Made by a program: the position numbers and the translations under genes. Of a DNA stretch of 64,000 nucleotides, positions 8,884 through 18,565 are shown one piece after another (the stretch's first letter is position 1; each line of letters starts with the position of its first letter). Source of the stretch: Mucilaginibacter phyllosphaerae (GTDB taxonomy: Bacteria > Bacteroidota > Bacteroidia > Sphingobacteriales > Sphingobacteriaceae). The notes below the pieces were generated by a model. That model was given only the letters and a program-made list of their open reading frames with translations, was not told where the DNA came from and did no database searches. The DNA is taken from the NCBI RefSeq assembly GCF_004378255.1, contig NZ_SNQG01000006.1:1-64000 (forward strand), written 5' to 3'.

Positions 8884-9294
8884 ATGCCCTACGCTACCTT
8901 TGAAACCGAACTGCGGGTACGCCCCGATGATATAGACATGTTTCAGCATGTGCACAACAGCAAGTACTTTGATTATGTGCTGGCCGCCCGTTACGACCAG
9001 ATGGAACGCTGCTACGGCATGGCCATGGAAAAATTTATGGAACGCGGCTTTGGCTGGGTAGTGCGCACCGCACATGTTGACTATAAACGTGCCCTTACCA
9101 TGGGCGACTACTTCATCGTGCAAACCGGCATCGAAACCATTAACGATAAGGGCTGCCGCGTAGCCTTTACCCTAACCAACAAAGCCACCAAAAAAATCTG
9201 CTGCGACGGCTATTTTGATTACGTGATGATAGATATGGCCACCGGCCGCGGCGCTAAAGTGCCCGATGATGTAATTGCGCATTATCAGGTGTAG
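8884..9294 (+). CDS. Acyl-CoA thioesterase, 4HBT/hot-dog fold
   Basis: A 136-residue hot-dog protein. The 4-hydroxybenzoyl-CoA thioesterase signature is present near the N-terminus: VRPDDIDMFQHVHNSKYFDYVLAAR, with Asp about residue 18 and the H-V-HN-Y pattern of YbgC-like enzymes. The rest (GWVVRTAHVDYKRAL, GDYFIVQTGIE) matches the fold's strands. It hydrolyses acyl-CoA thioesters; the substrate is not predictable. It is followed 33 bp downstream by a sugar O-acetyltransferase on the same strand. Confidence 0.88.
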   Translation: MPYATFETELRVRPDDIDMFQHVHNSKYFDYVLAARYDQMERCYGMAMEKFMERGFGWVVRTAHVDYKRALTMGDYFIVQTGIETINDKGCRVAFTLTNKATKKICCDGYFDYVMIDMATGRGAKVPDDVIAHYQV

Positions 9295-9327
9295 TAATAT
9301 ATACAATCACACCAGCATAATTACCTG

Positions 9328-9912
9328 ATGAAAACAGAAAAAGAAAAAATGCTTACCGGCGAATACTATCTTGCCGGCGACGAAACCCTTGCCGCCGAGC
9401 GTAAATACTGCAAGCAGCTTTTAAAACAATTAAACGTTGATGAATATGTAGTGGGCGATGGCACTGCCGCCGTTTTGCAAAAGCTGATCCCTAACGCGCC
9501 AAAAAGCCTTTATATCGAACCGCCCTTTCACTGCGATTATGGTTACAATATTACCTGCGGAGAGAACGTGTATTTTAACGTTAACTGCGTAGTGCTGGAT
9601 GTGATGGAGGTAAAGATAGGCAGCAACGTTTTTTGCGCCCCTGCCGTGCAAATCTATACCGCTACGCATCCCCTGGATGCCGTACTGCGGCGCAGTAAGG
9701 AAAACGCCAAACCGGTTACTATTGGCGATGATTGCTGGATAGGCGGCGGGGCTGTAATATGCCCCGGCGTAACCATAGGCAGCCGCTGCGTTGTTGGCGC
9801 AGGTGCAGTTGTTACCAAAAATATTCCGGATGATTGTTTAGCGGTAGGTAACCCGGCAGTAGTGATCAGAAAGCTGAACCATGATAACGAAAGAATGGAG
9901 ATCAACCTGTAG
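9328..9912 (+). CDS. Sugar O-acetyltransferase, maltose acetyltransferase (Maa/LacA) type
   Basis: A 194-residue left-handed beta-helix enzyme. The N-terminal Mac domain (EKMLTGEYYLAGDETLAAERKY) is typical of maltose/galactoside O-acetyltransferases. The hexapeptide repeats follow (GYNITCGENVYFN, IGSNVFCAPAVQIYTATHPLD, IGDDCWIGGGAVICPGVTIGSRCVVGAGAVVTKNIP). The catalytic His is in the ATHPLD motif (about 112). It transfers acetyl from acetyl-CoA to a sugar hydroxyl. The plausible function is detoxification or modification of free sugars; the substrate is inferred only. Confidence 0.9.
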   Translation: MKTEKEKMLTGEYYLAGDETLAAERKYCKQLLKQLNVDEYVVGDGTAAVLQKLIPNAPKSLYIEPPFHCDYGYNITCGENVYFNVNCVVLDVMEVKIGSNVFCAPAVQIYTATHPLDAVLRRSKENAKPVTIGDDCWIGGGAVICPGVTIGSRCVVGAGAVVTKNIPDDCLAVGNPAVVIRKLNHDNERMEINL

Positions 9913-10048
9913 TCACAAATTAGTTACAAAGGTTTAAAAATATATAGCTGCCCGCCTTAATGATGGCTTATTTTCTTAATATTATGCTTTTCTGCAAGCT
10001 GGTGAAACCGGCTGTAGCTATAACGATACCGACTAACATTTATCTTTT

Positions 10049-12907
10049 ATGAACAAAACTTTAAAATGTGCATTACTGGCACCGTCTATTGCGATGATGG
10101 CCCTAACGGCCAACGCCCAAACGGCTGCACAGCCCAAACTGGTAGAAAAGGTTACCCGTAAGGGTACCGAACTGGTTATCCCTTATGAAAAGTACGTGCT
10201 TCCGAACGGTTTAACCGTAATTTTAGCCGAAGACCATTCAGACCCTTTGGTGCATGTAGATGTAACTTACCACGTAGGATCGGCCCGCGAGGAGATCGGT
10301 AAATCGGGCTTTGCCCACTTCTTTGAGCACATGATGTTCCAGGGAAGCGACCATGTGGCCAATGGCGACCACTTTAAGATCATTACCGAGGCTGGCGGTA
10401 CGCTAAACGGCTCTACTAACCGCGACCGCACCAATTACTACGAAACCGTGCCTGCTAATCAGCTCGAAAAAATGCTTTGGCTGGAGAGCGACCGCATGGG
10501 CTTTTTACTGGATGCCGTAACCCAGCAAAAATTTGAGGTACAGCGCGCAACCGTTAAAAACGAGCGCGGCCAGAACTACGATAACCGCCCTTACGGTTTA
10601 GCCGGCGAATACACGTCTAAAAACCTGTATCCATACGGCCACCCGTACTCGTGGTTAACTATCGGCTACATCGAAGAGTTAAATAAAGTTGGTGTTAACG
10701 ATCTTAAGAACTTCTTTTTAAGATGGTATGGCCCAAACAATGCTACCATCACCATTGGCGGCGACCTTAACCCAAAACAAACCCTGGCCTGGGTTAGTAA
10801 ATACTTCGGCAGCATCCCGCGTGGCCCGGTTGTTAAAAATGCATCGTTCCCGATGCCCGTACTTACTGCAGACAGGTACATATCCTACACAGATAATTAT
10901 GCCAAACTACCGTTGATGTCTATCACCTATCCGGGGGTAAAGATCTATGATAAAGATATGTCGGCATTGGATGCCCTGTCAGAAATTATCGGCCAGGGGC
11001 GTAATTCTATCTTCTATAAAAACTTTGTGAAAACACGGAAGGCGGCGCAGGCATCCATGAGCTCGTCAAATACCGAACTGGCGGGGGAGATAACCCTGAG
11101 TGTGATACCTTTCCCGGGCCAAACGCTGGCAGATGCTAAGAAACTGGTGGATGAGTCGCTGGCCGAGTTTGAAAAAACAGGCGTAAGTGATGATGCCCTG
11201 TTGCGGTTTAAAGCAAGTGCCGAAGCTAATTACATCAACAGTTTATCAAGCGTTAGCGGTAAAGTAACAGAACTGGCGCAGGCGCAGTACCTTACAGGCA
11301 ACCCTAACCAGATAGCCCGCGAACTGGCCGATATACGGGCAGTTACCAAAGAAGATGTGATGCGGGTATATAACAAATACATTAAAGGTAAGCCGGCTGT
11401 AATATTAAGCGTACTTCCAAAAACGGGCGATGTAGCCGCAGTTGCACCAAATAATTATACCGTAAACACAGCGGGTTATAAGGCGCCAGACTATGGTTAT
11501 AATGGCCTGACCTACAAAAAGGCAACAGATAATTTTAACCGCTCTGCCAAACCGGGCATAGGTGCAAACCCTGCTATAAAAGTGCCAACCATCTGGAGCG
11601 CTACCACGCAAAATGGCATCAATATCATTGGTACGCAAAACAGCGAGATCCCAACGGTATCTATCTCCATGACTATTAAAGGAGGCGGTTTATATGCGGT
11701 TAACAACCCATCAAAGGCCGGCCTGGCAGGCGTTGTTGCACGCATGATGAATGAGGACAGCAAAAACTACACGGCAGAGCAGTTCAACTCCGAGTTGGAT
11801 AAACTGGGCAGCGGCATCAGTGTGTATGCCGGCAGCGAAGCTATTTATGTAAGCATAAATTCCTTAACTAAAAATCTGCCGAAAACGATGACCCTGTTAC
11901 AGGAGAAATTGTTAAACCCCAAATTTACCCAGGATGCTTTAGACCGGATCAAAAAACAAACCATTGAAGGTTTAAAGCAGGCTAAAACACAGCCCGCTGG
12001 CGTAGCTTCAGCCGTGTATAATAAAATACTTTACGGGCAAGATAATGTACGCACCTACTCAACCGGTGGTAACGAAGAAACGGTGGCAGCTATCACCCTG
12101 CAGGATGTGCAGGATTATTATGATAAATACTTTACGCCATCGCAAACCAGCATTGTTGTTGTAGGCGATGTTAACCAGGGCACAGCAAGGGGCAGCCTGG
12201 CCTTCCTGAATAACTGGGCCGATAAAAAAGTAACTATCCCAACCCCGGCAGCAGGGAAAACGTTTGATAAAACCACCCTATACCTGGTTGATGTACCGGG
12301 TGCTGCGCAATCAGAGATCCGAATAGGTTACCTGGATAAATTAAATTATGATGCCACCGGCGATTATTATAAACTGGGTATAGCCAACTATATTTTGGGC
12401 GGCGCATTCAACAGCCATATCAACTTAAACCTGCGCGAGAAAAAAGGCTGGACCTACGGCGCACGCTCGGGCTTTAACTCGGGCAAATACGGCGGCGATT
12501 TTACCGCATCAGCAGGTGTATTGGCCACGGCTACAGATAGCTCGGTATATGAATTTATCAAAGAGATAAAAGATTATCAAAAAACAGGCATCACACCAGA
12601 TGAACTGAAGTTTACCCAAACATCTATTGGCCAAAGCGATGCCCGCAGGTATGAAACCAACGCACAAAAAGCAGCGTTCCTATCGCGCATCCAGGAGTAT
12701 AACCTGAAACCAACTTATGTAGACGAGCAAAACCGTATCTTATCTACCATTACCCCGGCCGAGCTGAATAAGCTATCGGCTAAGTATCTGGATACGGATA
12801 AAATGGTGATACTGGTTGTAGGTGACAAGGCCAGGATATTGCCGGGCCTGCAAAAATTAGGTTACCCGATAGTTGAATTAGACAGCGACGGCAAACCGAA
12901 GCAATAA
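10049..12907 (+). CDS. M16 family zinc peptidase, two-lobed (pitrilysin-like)
   Basis: A 952-residue secreted or periplasmic protein with a signal peptide (cleavage near ANAQ, residue 24). The N-terminal lobe has the inverted zinc motif HFFEH at residues 90-94 and the downstream Glu in VKNERGQ (about 170). The second half (about 500-940) is a homologous lobe without HxxEH. It includes the R/Y pair region (NLREKKGWTYGARS) that completes the active site in the family. M16 peptidases degrade small peptides inside a closed chamber. It is a single gene ended by a strong hairpin shared with the convergent START-domain gene. Confidence 0.95.
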   Translation: MNKTLKCALLAPSIAMMALTANAQTAAQPKLVEKVTRKGTELVIPYEKYVLPNGLTVILAEDHSDPLVHVDVTYHVGSAREEIGKSGFAHFFEHMMFQGSDHVANGDHFKIITEAGGTLNGSTNRDRTNYYETVPANQLEKMLWLESDRMGFLLDAVTQQKFEVQRATVKNERGQNYDNRPYGLAGEYTSKNLYPYGHPYSWLTIGYIEELNKVGVNDLKNFFLRWYGPNNATITIGGDLNPKQTLAWVSKYFGSIPRGPVVKNASFPMPVLTADRYISYTDNYAKLPLMSITYPGVKIYDKDMSALDALSEIIGQGRNSIFYKNFVKTRKAAQASMSSSNTELAGEITLSVIPFPGQTLADAKKLVDESLAEFEKTGVSDDALLRFKASAEANYINSLSSVSGKVTELAQAQYLTGNPNQIARELADIRAVTKEDVMRVYNKYIKGKPAVILSVLPKTGDVAAVAPNNYTVNTAGYKAPDYGYNGLTYKKATDNFNRSAKPGIGANPAIKVPTIWSATTQNGINIIGTQNSEIPTVSISMTIKGGGLYAVNNPSKAGLAGVVARMMNEDSKNYTAEQFNSELDKLGSGISVYAGSEAIYVSINSLTKNLPKTMTLLQEKLLNPKFTQDALDRIKKQTIEGLKQAKTQPAGVASAVYNKILYGQDNVRTYSTGGNEETVAAITLQDVQDYYDKYFTPSQTSIVVVGDVNQGTARGSLAFLNNWADKKVTIPTPAAGKTFDKTTLYLVDVPGAAQSEIRIGYLDKLNYDATGDYYKLGIANYILGGAFNSHINLNLREKKGWTYGARSGFNSGKYGGDFTASAGVLATATDSSVYEFIKEIKDYQKTGITPDELKFTQTSIGQSDARRYETNAQKAAFLSRIQEYNLKPTYVDEQNRILSTITPAELNKLSAKYLDTDKMVILVVGDKARILPGLQKLGYPIVELDSDGKPKQ

Positions 12908-12924
12908 TCAAAAATCTGTTATAT

Positions 12925-12963
12925 CACAAAGCCCTCTTAACATTATGTTGAGAGGGCTTTGTG
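12925..12963. terminator. Bidirectional terminator between M16 peptidase and START-domain gene
   Basis: CACAAAGCCCTCT (12925-12937) pairs perfectly with AGAGGGCTTTGTG (12951-12963), and the intervening bases extend the stem further (AACAT/ATGTT). It lies 18 bp after the M16 stop and 25 bp after the convergent gene's stop, so it can serve both. Confidence 0.85.
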
Positions 12964-12988
12964 TTTAATTTATCGGCTATTTAAACTA

Positions 12989-13639
12989 TTAATAATTTTT
13001 GATGAAGGGCAATTCTGCATTTACATAAGCAGGCTTTTTTAGCTGCGCCCCAAGCGCCTTAAAACTTTGTGTTGGCCCGTCGGTTGCAAACATATTGCTT
13101 AACCAGGCAGGTATGGCGCCACCGGGGTCAAGCTGTATGGTGTACTCTACCTTTACTTCTTTTTTATTAACGGGGTAAATTAGCCACTTGCTTAAGGAAT
13201 GCCTGATGCGTACAATGCCATCCTTTTCGGGCACCATCGTTGGGGCAACAGGGCCATCCATGGTTACTACTTTGGTTTCCGGATCTTGCGAGGTTACCAG
13301 GTGCGCTATAAAATCGCGGTTTTGAGCAGGCCATGGCAGGCTGATCTCTGAATAATAAAACAACTCAGATGGTGATACCTGCTTAACCAGGCGGATAGAT
13401 TTGGTATGATAGATCCACTCGGGCCTTATCTTCAGATCAAGCAGCGTGGCCACCATTTGTGTTAAGGTAGATGCATAATTGCATTCTATCCTAAGCGCTT
13501 TAAACTTTGAATTAGCAACCTCGCTGGTATAGATCTTTATACCTTCTTTATTGCTCTTAAGCACCCAGTTATACTGTGCAGATGCCGTGAAAGACAAGAT
13601 CAGAAAAAGCGGCAAAGAAAAAAGTAATTTCTTAAACAT
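12989..13639 (-). CDS. START/SRPBCC-fold protein with signal peptide
   Basis: A 216-residue protein with an N-terminal signal peptide (cleavage near ASA-Q, residue 21). The remainder resembles START domains: NWVLKSNKEGIKIYTSEV near the start, VATLLDLKIRPEWIYHTKSIRLVKQ in the middle, then SLPWPAQNRDFIAHL and a long C-terminal helix (AWLSNMFATDGPTQSFKALGAQLKKP). START domains bind lipids or other hydrophobic ligands in a deep cavity. The signal peptide puts this one in the periplasm. The ligand is unknown. Confidence 0.8.
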   Translation of the reverse strand: MFKKLLFSLPLFLILSFTASAQYNWVLKSNKEGIKIYTSEVANSKFKALRIECNYASTLTQMVATLLDLKIRPEWIYHTKSIRLVKQVSPSELFYYSEISLPWPAQNRDFIAHLVTSQDPETKVVTMDGPVAPTMVPEKDGIVRIRHSLSKWLIYPVNKKEVKVEYTIQLDPGGAIPAWLSNMFATDGPTQSFKALGAQLKKPAYVNAELPFIKNY

Positions 13640-13720
13640 AAATTAACCCGGAATTAAACCCGGCAAATTTAATTATCCGCTTTGTACTGCATGTCATCCA
13701 TACAACACAAATAAAAATAC

Positions 13721-14170
13721 TTAAGCAGTAGCTACCAGCTTGCTTGTGCTGCGGTAAACAAACTCGTTGTAAATATGCCTGCGCGCAAACCTGCCCGGCG
13801 AATCGGCATTTACCAGTTTTACATAAACTGCCCGCGGCACATCAAAATACTCGTAAGAGTTACCGTCGGTAAAATCTACGCGCAACACCTGCGATTTGTA
13901 TTCAAAATCGGCAATGGCGGCTATGGTAGTTGTGGCTGTATATTCGGCTAAAGATTGTGCACGGGTTTCGGGTGCAATACTTACCAAAAAGTGATAAGCT
14001 TCGATAATGGTTTTACTTTTTTCTTCGGCTTCCAGTTTACTTTCTTCACTCTCCTGGAATTTATCGGGGTGCCAGGCTTTCATCAGGCTGCGGTAGGTGC
14101 TTTTTAATTCCTGTAACTCTGCTGCTTCGGTAACGCCTAAAAGCTTACGGTAATCGACAATTTTTTTCAT
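13721..14170 (-). CDS. J-domain protein fused to a C-terminal KTSC domain
   Basis: A 149-residue cytoplasmic protein with two parts. Residues about 6-62 are a DnaJ-type J domain with the HPD tripeptide at 34-36 (KAWHPDKF), the motif that stimulates DnaK ATPase. Residues about 90-148 match the KTSC domain: IADFEYKSQVLRVDFTDG-SYEYFDVP, then the PGRFARRHIYNEFVYR end. KTSC is a small domain that is often fused to lysyl-tRNA synthetases or other RNA-linked proteins; its function is not established. The fusion suggests a specialised DnaK co-chaperone. It is not a general DnaJ, as the G/F and zinc-finger regions are absent. Confidence 0.85.
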   Translation of the reverse strand: MKKIVDYRKLLGVTEAAELQELKSTYRSLMKAWHPDKFQESEESKLEAEEKSKTIIEAYHFLVSIAPETRAQSLAEYTATTTIAAIADFEYKSQVLRVDFTDGNSYEYFDVPRAVYVKLVNADSPGRFARRHIYNEFVYRSTSKLVATA

Positions 14171-14343
14171 GCTATGCGTATTCTAATTTATTGTCGATGA
14201 AAAGTTTATCCAAAGAAAATAAAGCTGCAAAGGTACGCTTTATTAGCCATCCCGGTAAACTTATCTTCAAATTAAATAAACCTTTGCAGATGCGATAAAA
14301 AGATTTTATTTTGTGTTAAATTAAAAGCATAACAAGCAAAAGT

Positions 14344-15522
14344 TTGGAAAATTTTGAGGCCGATATTGATGCCGTCAGCCGTATAGAGGCAGTAACTTCT
14401 ATTTTAGAAGTAGTTTGCCGCACTACCCACATGGGCTTTGCCGCCGTTGCACGTGTTACCGATGATAAATGGATAACCTGCGCCGTACGTGATGAAATTG
14501 ATTTTGGGCTGACACCCGGAAGCGAATTAAAACTCGAAACAACTATTTGTAATGAAATAAGGCAGCACCATCAGCCGGTGGTGATAGACCATGTTGCAAA
14601 TGATGAAGCTTTTGCCAGCCACCATACCCCGGCCATGTATGGCTTTCAAAGCTATATATCTTACCCAATTAAACTTAAAAACGGAAGCTTTTTTGGCACG
14701 CTTTGCGCTATCGACCCTAACCCAAAGCATTTAAAGGACACCCAGATCATGGGGATGTTTAAGCTGTTTGCCGAACTGATAGCTTTCCATTTAGATGCCC
14801 AGGATAAACTTGAAAAATCGGAATTACTGCTTACCAAAGAAAAAAAGACCGCAGAACTGCGCGACCAGTTCATCGCTATTTTGGGGCATGACCTGGGTAA
14901 CCCCGTAGGGGCTGTGCTTAATGTATCGCAGCTGATGCTGCGCATGCCCTTAGACGGACGTACCAGGCGCCTGGCCATTATTCTGCAAAATTCATCCTAT
15001 AGAATGAAGGCCCTGATAGAAAACATTCTTGATTTTGCCAGGGGCCGCTTAGGCGAAGGCATCATACTAAACAGGAACGATAATGAGCCGGTTGAAGAGA
15101 TCCTTAATCATGTGATTACGGAATTAACCATTCTTTGGCCCGACAAAACCATCCATACCAATTTTAATTTATGCCAGGCGGTAAATTGCGATGGCAAACG
15201 GGTATCGCAGGTGCTATCCAACCTGTTAGGCAATGCGCTGATACATGGCGCCGCCGGCCAGCCGGTTGATGTGGATGTTACCTGTATGAACGATACTTTT
15301 ACCATATCGGTAACCAATGCCGGTAAACAGATACCCGATAATGTGAAGGAAAAACTTTTCCGGCCTTTTTCGCGGGGCGAGCTTGAACCTGGCCAGCAAG
15401 GCCTTGGCCTTGGTTTGTTCATCGCTTCAGAAGTTGCCAGGGCACATGGTGGTACACTGGAGGTACAGTCTGACAGTGAAAAAACTATATTTACCTACAC
15501 TATGCCGGCGGGCTGCCGGTAG
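14344..15522 (+). CDS. GAF-domain sensor histidine kinase
   Basis: A 392-residue cytoplasmic kinase without membrane segments. A GAF domain spans about residues 15-150. A coiled linker (about 152-172) leads to the HisKA region with phospho-acceptor His182 in AILGHDLGNP. The ATPase part has the N box (QVLSNLLGNALIHG) and the G box (GLGLGLFIASEVARAHGG). The start is TTG; no ATG lies nearby in frame upstream of the GAF domain. No response regulator gene is adjacent. The signal is unknown; GAF domains in such kinases often bind small molecules or sense redox. Confidence 0.88.
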   Translation: MENFEADIDAVSRIEAVTSILEVVCRTTHMGFAAVARVTDDKWITCAVRDEIDFGLTPGSELKLETTICNEIRQHHQPVVIDHVANDEAFASHHTPAMYGFQSYISYPIKLKNGSFFGTLCAIDPNPKHLKDTQIMGMFKLFAELIAFHLDAQDKLEKSELLLTKEKKTAELRDQFIAILGHDLGNPVGAVLNVSQLMLRMPLDGRTRRLAIILQNSSYRMKALIENILDFARGRLGEGIILNRNDNEPVEEILNHVITELTILWPDKTIHTNFNLCQAVNCDGKRVSQVLSNLLGNALIHGAAGQPVDVDVTCMNDTFTISVTNAGKQIPDNVKEKLFRPFSRGELEPGQQGLGLGLFIASEVARAHGGTLEVQSDSEKTIFTYTMPAGCR

Positions 15523-15537
15523 CAGGCCGCGCTTACA

Positions 15538-15906
15538 TCAGTTAAAAGTTACCAGCACTAATGCTAATGCAATAAGGGCTGGCAATGCTTGTTTAATAAT
15601 AATGGATTTGCCCGCCGTAAGCCCGCCATATAAACCGGCAACTACCACGCATGCCAGGAAAAATAAGGCTACATTTTTTGCCCATAGCGGGTCGCTGATG
15701 AGTAATGACCAGATCAGGCCTGCCGCTAAAAAACCATTATAAAGGCCCTGGTTGGCTGCCAGCGTGGTGGTTTGCTCAAAAAGATGTGGCGGTAAAGTTT
15801 TAAAGGTTGCCTTGCCTTTGGTTGTCCAGGCAAACATTTCTATCCATAAAATATATAAATGCTCCACTGCTACCAAAGCGATCATGATCTGGGCAAAAAC
15901 TTTCAT
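15538..15906 (-). CDS. DUF1304 family integral membrane protein
   Basis: A 122-residue protein with four likely membrane helices (about 3-22, 53-73, 77-95, 103-120). The family pattern is visible: VAVEHLYILWIEMFAW near the start and NQGLYNGFLAAGLIW in the second helix. The function of DUF1304 is not known to me. It is convergent with the GAF kinase gene and lies 44 bp downstream of the PAS kinase on the same strand, so it may be co-transcribed with the latter. Confidence 0.85.
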   Translation of the reverse strand: MKVFAQIMIALVAVEHLYILWIEMFAWTTKGKATFKTLPPHLFEQTTTLAANQGLYNGFLAAGLIWSLLISDPLWAKNVALFFLACVVVAGLYGGLTAGKSIIIKQALPALIALALVLVTFN

Positions 15907-15950
15907 GGTGTGCGGGTTTGGATAAATGTATCTAAATTCCTAACAAAAAA

Positions 15951-17807
15951 TTATTCGGTTACAGGCAGGGTGAACCAAAATATGCTGCCTTTACCGGCCT
16001 GGCTGTTCACCCCTATTTTGCCGCCATGCCGTTCAACAATTTCGGCGCTGATGTACAGGCCCAGCCCCAGGCCGGAATATTGCAGGCCGGTAGAATCTAC
16101 CCGGTAATAGCGTTCGAACAGATGAGGGATCTTATCATAGGCAATCCCCTCTCCAAAATCCTGCACAGATATTTTTACTGTTTTAGCACGGCAAGTTACA
16201 TCGATAATGATCCTGTGCGATTCGGGCGCATACTTTACCGCATTATTTACCAGGTTAATAATCACCTGCTCTATTTTGCTCCGGTCGGCATAGATCTCCA
16301 ACCCGGTATCGCCGTTTATGATCAGGTCATGATTACCAGACAGGGTAATATGCTCGCAGCCCTCGGCTATCATTTCGCCGGCTTTAAATCGGGTTTTATT
16401 AAGCGCAAGTTGCCCGGCATTAATTTTTGATACATTCAGCAGGCTCTCTATCAGGTGCTGCATTTTATTAAGGCTGATGTTGGCCTTATCTATAAATTGG
16501 GCTACTTTCCCGGTATCGCCGTTTGTTTTGATCAGCTTATCTAAGATCTGAATAGATGCCTTAAGCGATGTCATAGGTGTTTTAAGCTCGTGGCTGGCAA
16601 CGCTTATAAAATCATCTTTTTGCTGCTGCAGGCGTTTAAATTCGGTAATATCAAGCACGGTACCCAGCATACGCACCGCTCTGTCATCACTGTCATAATA
16701 AACCTTTGCCTGTGTACGGATCCAGTGGATAGATCCATCGGGATGGGTAATACGGGCCTCGTAAAAAAGCCTGCCGGTTTTTATGGCCTCTTCATGCGCT
16801 TTGTCACGCAGGGTAAGGTCTTCGTGATATATGGTATCGATTAAACGGCCCCTGCTCACCGGCGAATTAAAGCCAAAAATTTTATTAAACCTGCCAGAAG
16901 GTACCATAACCTGGGTAAGCAGGTCAAGGTCAAACGTGCCAATTTCGGCAGCCTCGATAGCCAGCCTGCCGCGTTCTTCGGCATCTTCAATATTACGGCG
17001 AGCGATCACCTTATCGGTAACATCAATAGCTATTACCATAACAGCGTTGATGTTACCATCGAAATGGCGAACCGGCTCATACACAAAATCAACAAAAACA
17101 ACTTCGGGCTTACCATTCCGCATCAATGTTAACTCAGCTTCTTTAGCAATAAACGCCTCGCCGGTTGTAATTACATTGTTCATTACCGGGGCGTATGATG
17201 CTGCCGCTTCGGGTATGGCATCCCATATCGTGCGGTTTTCCAGATGTTTGCGCTGCCGGCCAACCAGTTCCAGGTAAGAGTCGTTCACTACCTCTATCAT
17301 CAGGTCGCCGGCCCTTATGATGCAGATACCTACGGGGGCCTGCCTAACCAGGTTATAAAGCGCCATTTCGCTTTCCTCAACAGATTGCTTGGCCCGTTCC
17401 AGCTCGGTAACATCTGTATTATAAGCGGCCACGCCATATACCTTACCATCGGTGTTATGGATAGGCTGATAGGTGAATTTATAGTAAAATGTTTGCAGCT
17501 TACCGCCAACTAAAAGATCTACCCGCTCGCTGCCGCTGTAAAAGGGCTTACCGGTGCGGTAAACACTTTGCAGGTAGCCTAAAAAGGGCTGGTCCTCCAG
17601 TTCGGGCAGGGCATCAAAAAAGGGTTTACCAATAACGGATGAGTCCCTGTCCCAGGCTTTAAGCGTAGCGCTATTGGCTACAGTAATGATCATGTCATCA
17701 CCGGTGCATACATATACAGGGAAAGGCGATAGCTCAACAATATCGCGGAAAGTGCTTTCTAACGGATCCAAAAGTTTATTCCTGATTAAATAAATTGCCC
17801 AACTCAA
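15951..17807 (-). CDS. Multi-PAS sensor histidine kinase
   Basis: A 618-residue cytoplasmic kinase with three PAS domains: about 20-130 (FPVYVCTGDDMIITVAN), about 145-265 (APVGICIIRAGDLMIEVVN) and about 280-395 (AEIGTFDLDLLTQ). HisKA follows with His406 in ISVASHELKTPMTSLK, and then HATPase_c (QVIINLVNNAVKYAPES, DFGEGIAYDK, GLGLGLYISAEIVERHGG). The first residues come from a TTG start; no nearby ATG exists, so the exact start is uncertain. No response regulator is adjacent. PAS domains sense redox, light or ligands in other proteins; the signal here is unknown. Confidence 0.92.
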   Translation of the reverse strand: MSWAIYLIRNKLLDPLESTFRDIVELSPFPVYVCTGDDMIITVANSATLKAWDRDSSVIGKPFFDALPELEDQPFLGYLQSVYRTGKPFYSGSERVDLLVGGKLQTFYYKFTYQPIHNTDGKVYGVAAYNTDVTELERAKQSVEESEMALYNLVRQAPVGICIIRAGDLMIEVVNDSYLELVGRQRKHLENRTIWDAIPEAAASYAPVMNNVITTGEAFIAKEAELTLMRNGKPEVVFVDFVYEPVRHFDGNINAVMVIAIDVTDKVIARRNIEDAEERGRLAIEAAEIGTFDLDLLTQVMVPSGRFNKIFGFNSPVSRGRLIDTIYHEDLTLRDKAHEEAIKTGRLFYEARITHPDGSIHWIRTQAKVYYDSDDRAVRMLGTVLDITEFKRLQQQKDDFISVASHELKTPMTSLKASIQILDKLIKTNGDTGKVAQFIDKANISLNKMQHLIESLLNVSKINAGQLALNKTRFKAGEMIAEGCEHITLSGNHDLIINGDTGLEIYADRSKIEQVIINLVNNAVKYAPESHRIIIDVTCRAKTVKISVQDFGEGIAYDKIPHLFERYYRVDSTGLQYSGLGLGLYISAEIVERHGGKIGVNSQAGKGSIFWFTLPVTE

Positions 17808-17878
17808 AAATATAAAACTTTAGCATACTTAAGCCGGTATTAACAATAAAATTACGGCATAACGTATTTCCCAAAAGT

Positions 17879-18466
17879 TTATTTACTGCTGTTTTGCAGA
17901 AATATCCGGATAGTTTTTAGGTACCGGCCCTTGTAATAACTGTTAAAAGGGGTTTCGGTAACGCCGTTGGCCTTGCCCGATGTGGAGTGGATAAAGCTTA
18001 ATTGCTGCCCGGGCAAATTGCTGATAATGCCCATGTGCCCAACTACCCTGATAGTGCTATCGGTACCGGTAAAAAGGATCAGGTCGCCTGGTTTGGCATC
18101 GCTGATATTTAAGGGCGTTTTTACGTAAGTAAAATCAACCGACCGCCGTGGCACAGCTATCTTAAAATGATTGAATACATAGGTGATAAAGCCCGAGCAA
18201 TCAAACCCTTTGGCCGGGTCTGTAGAGGCATACTTATAGGGAATACCTTTTAATGTATTAGCAAAGGCCAGCAGTTGCACCGGTGTAGTATTACCTGTAT
18301 TGATCTTAGTGAATAAGCCTGCACTATCCGGCGCTGGTGGCGGCAGGGTATCCTGTTTGGCTACCATAACCGTATCGCCTTTACCCGTGATGACATAGGT
18401 AGGTTTACGGGCATCTGAACAAGAGAATATGATAACTGATATCAAAAGTACCGGAATGTAGCGCAT
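17879..18466 (-). CDS. NlpC/P60 (C40) peptidase lipoprotein
   Basis: A 195-residue protein with a lipoprotein signal ending in a cysteine at residue 16 (IIFSC). The NlpC/P60 domain occupies about 62-190. Catalytic Cys90 is in GFDCSGFITYVF, His144 in VGHMGIIS, and a third polar residue follows (His at FIHSTSG). The family cleaves D-Glu-meso-DAP bonds in peptidoglycan stems. Envelope anchoring fits cell-wall turnover. It stands alone, downstream of the alcohol dehydrogenase terminator. Confidence 0.92.
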   Translation of the reverse strand: MRYIPVLLISVIIFSCSDARKPTYVITGKGDTVMVAKQDTLPPPAPDSAGLFTKINTGNTTPVQLLAFANTLKGIPYKYASTDPAKGFDCSGFITYVFNHFKIAVPRRSVDFTYVKTPLNISDAKPGDLILFTGTDSTIRVVGHMGIISNLPGQQLSFIHSTSGKANGVTETPFNSYYKGRYLKTIRIFLQNSSK

Positions 18467-18511
18467 GGATATACTACATTGTATTGGGTATTAAGTTTTT
18501 ACTCCAACAAA

Positions 18512-18543
18512 AAGGCGGATGATCTTTTCAGATCATCCGCCTT
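18512..18543 (-). terminator. Terminator downstream of the alcohol dehydrogenase
   Basis: AAGGCGGATGATC pairs perfectly with GATCATCCGCCTT around a 6-nt TTTTCA loop, 22 bp beyond the dehydrogenase stop. A short run of A follows on the plus strand at 18544, giving a poly-T upstream context on the minus strand. Confidence 0.85.
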
Positions 18544-18565
18544 AAAAATACTAATTTATAGCTAC

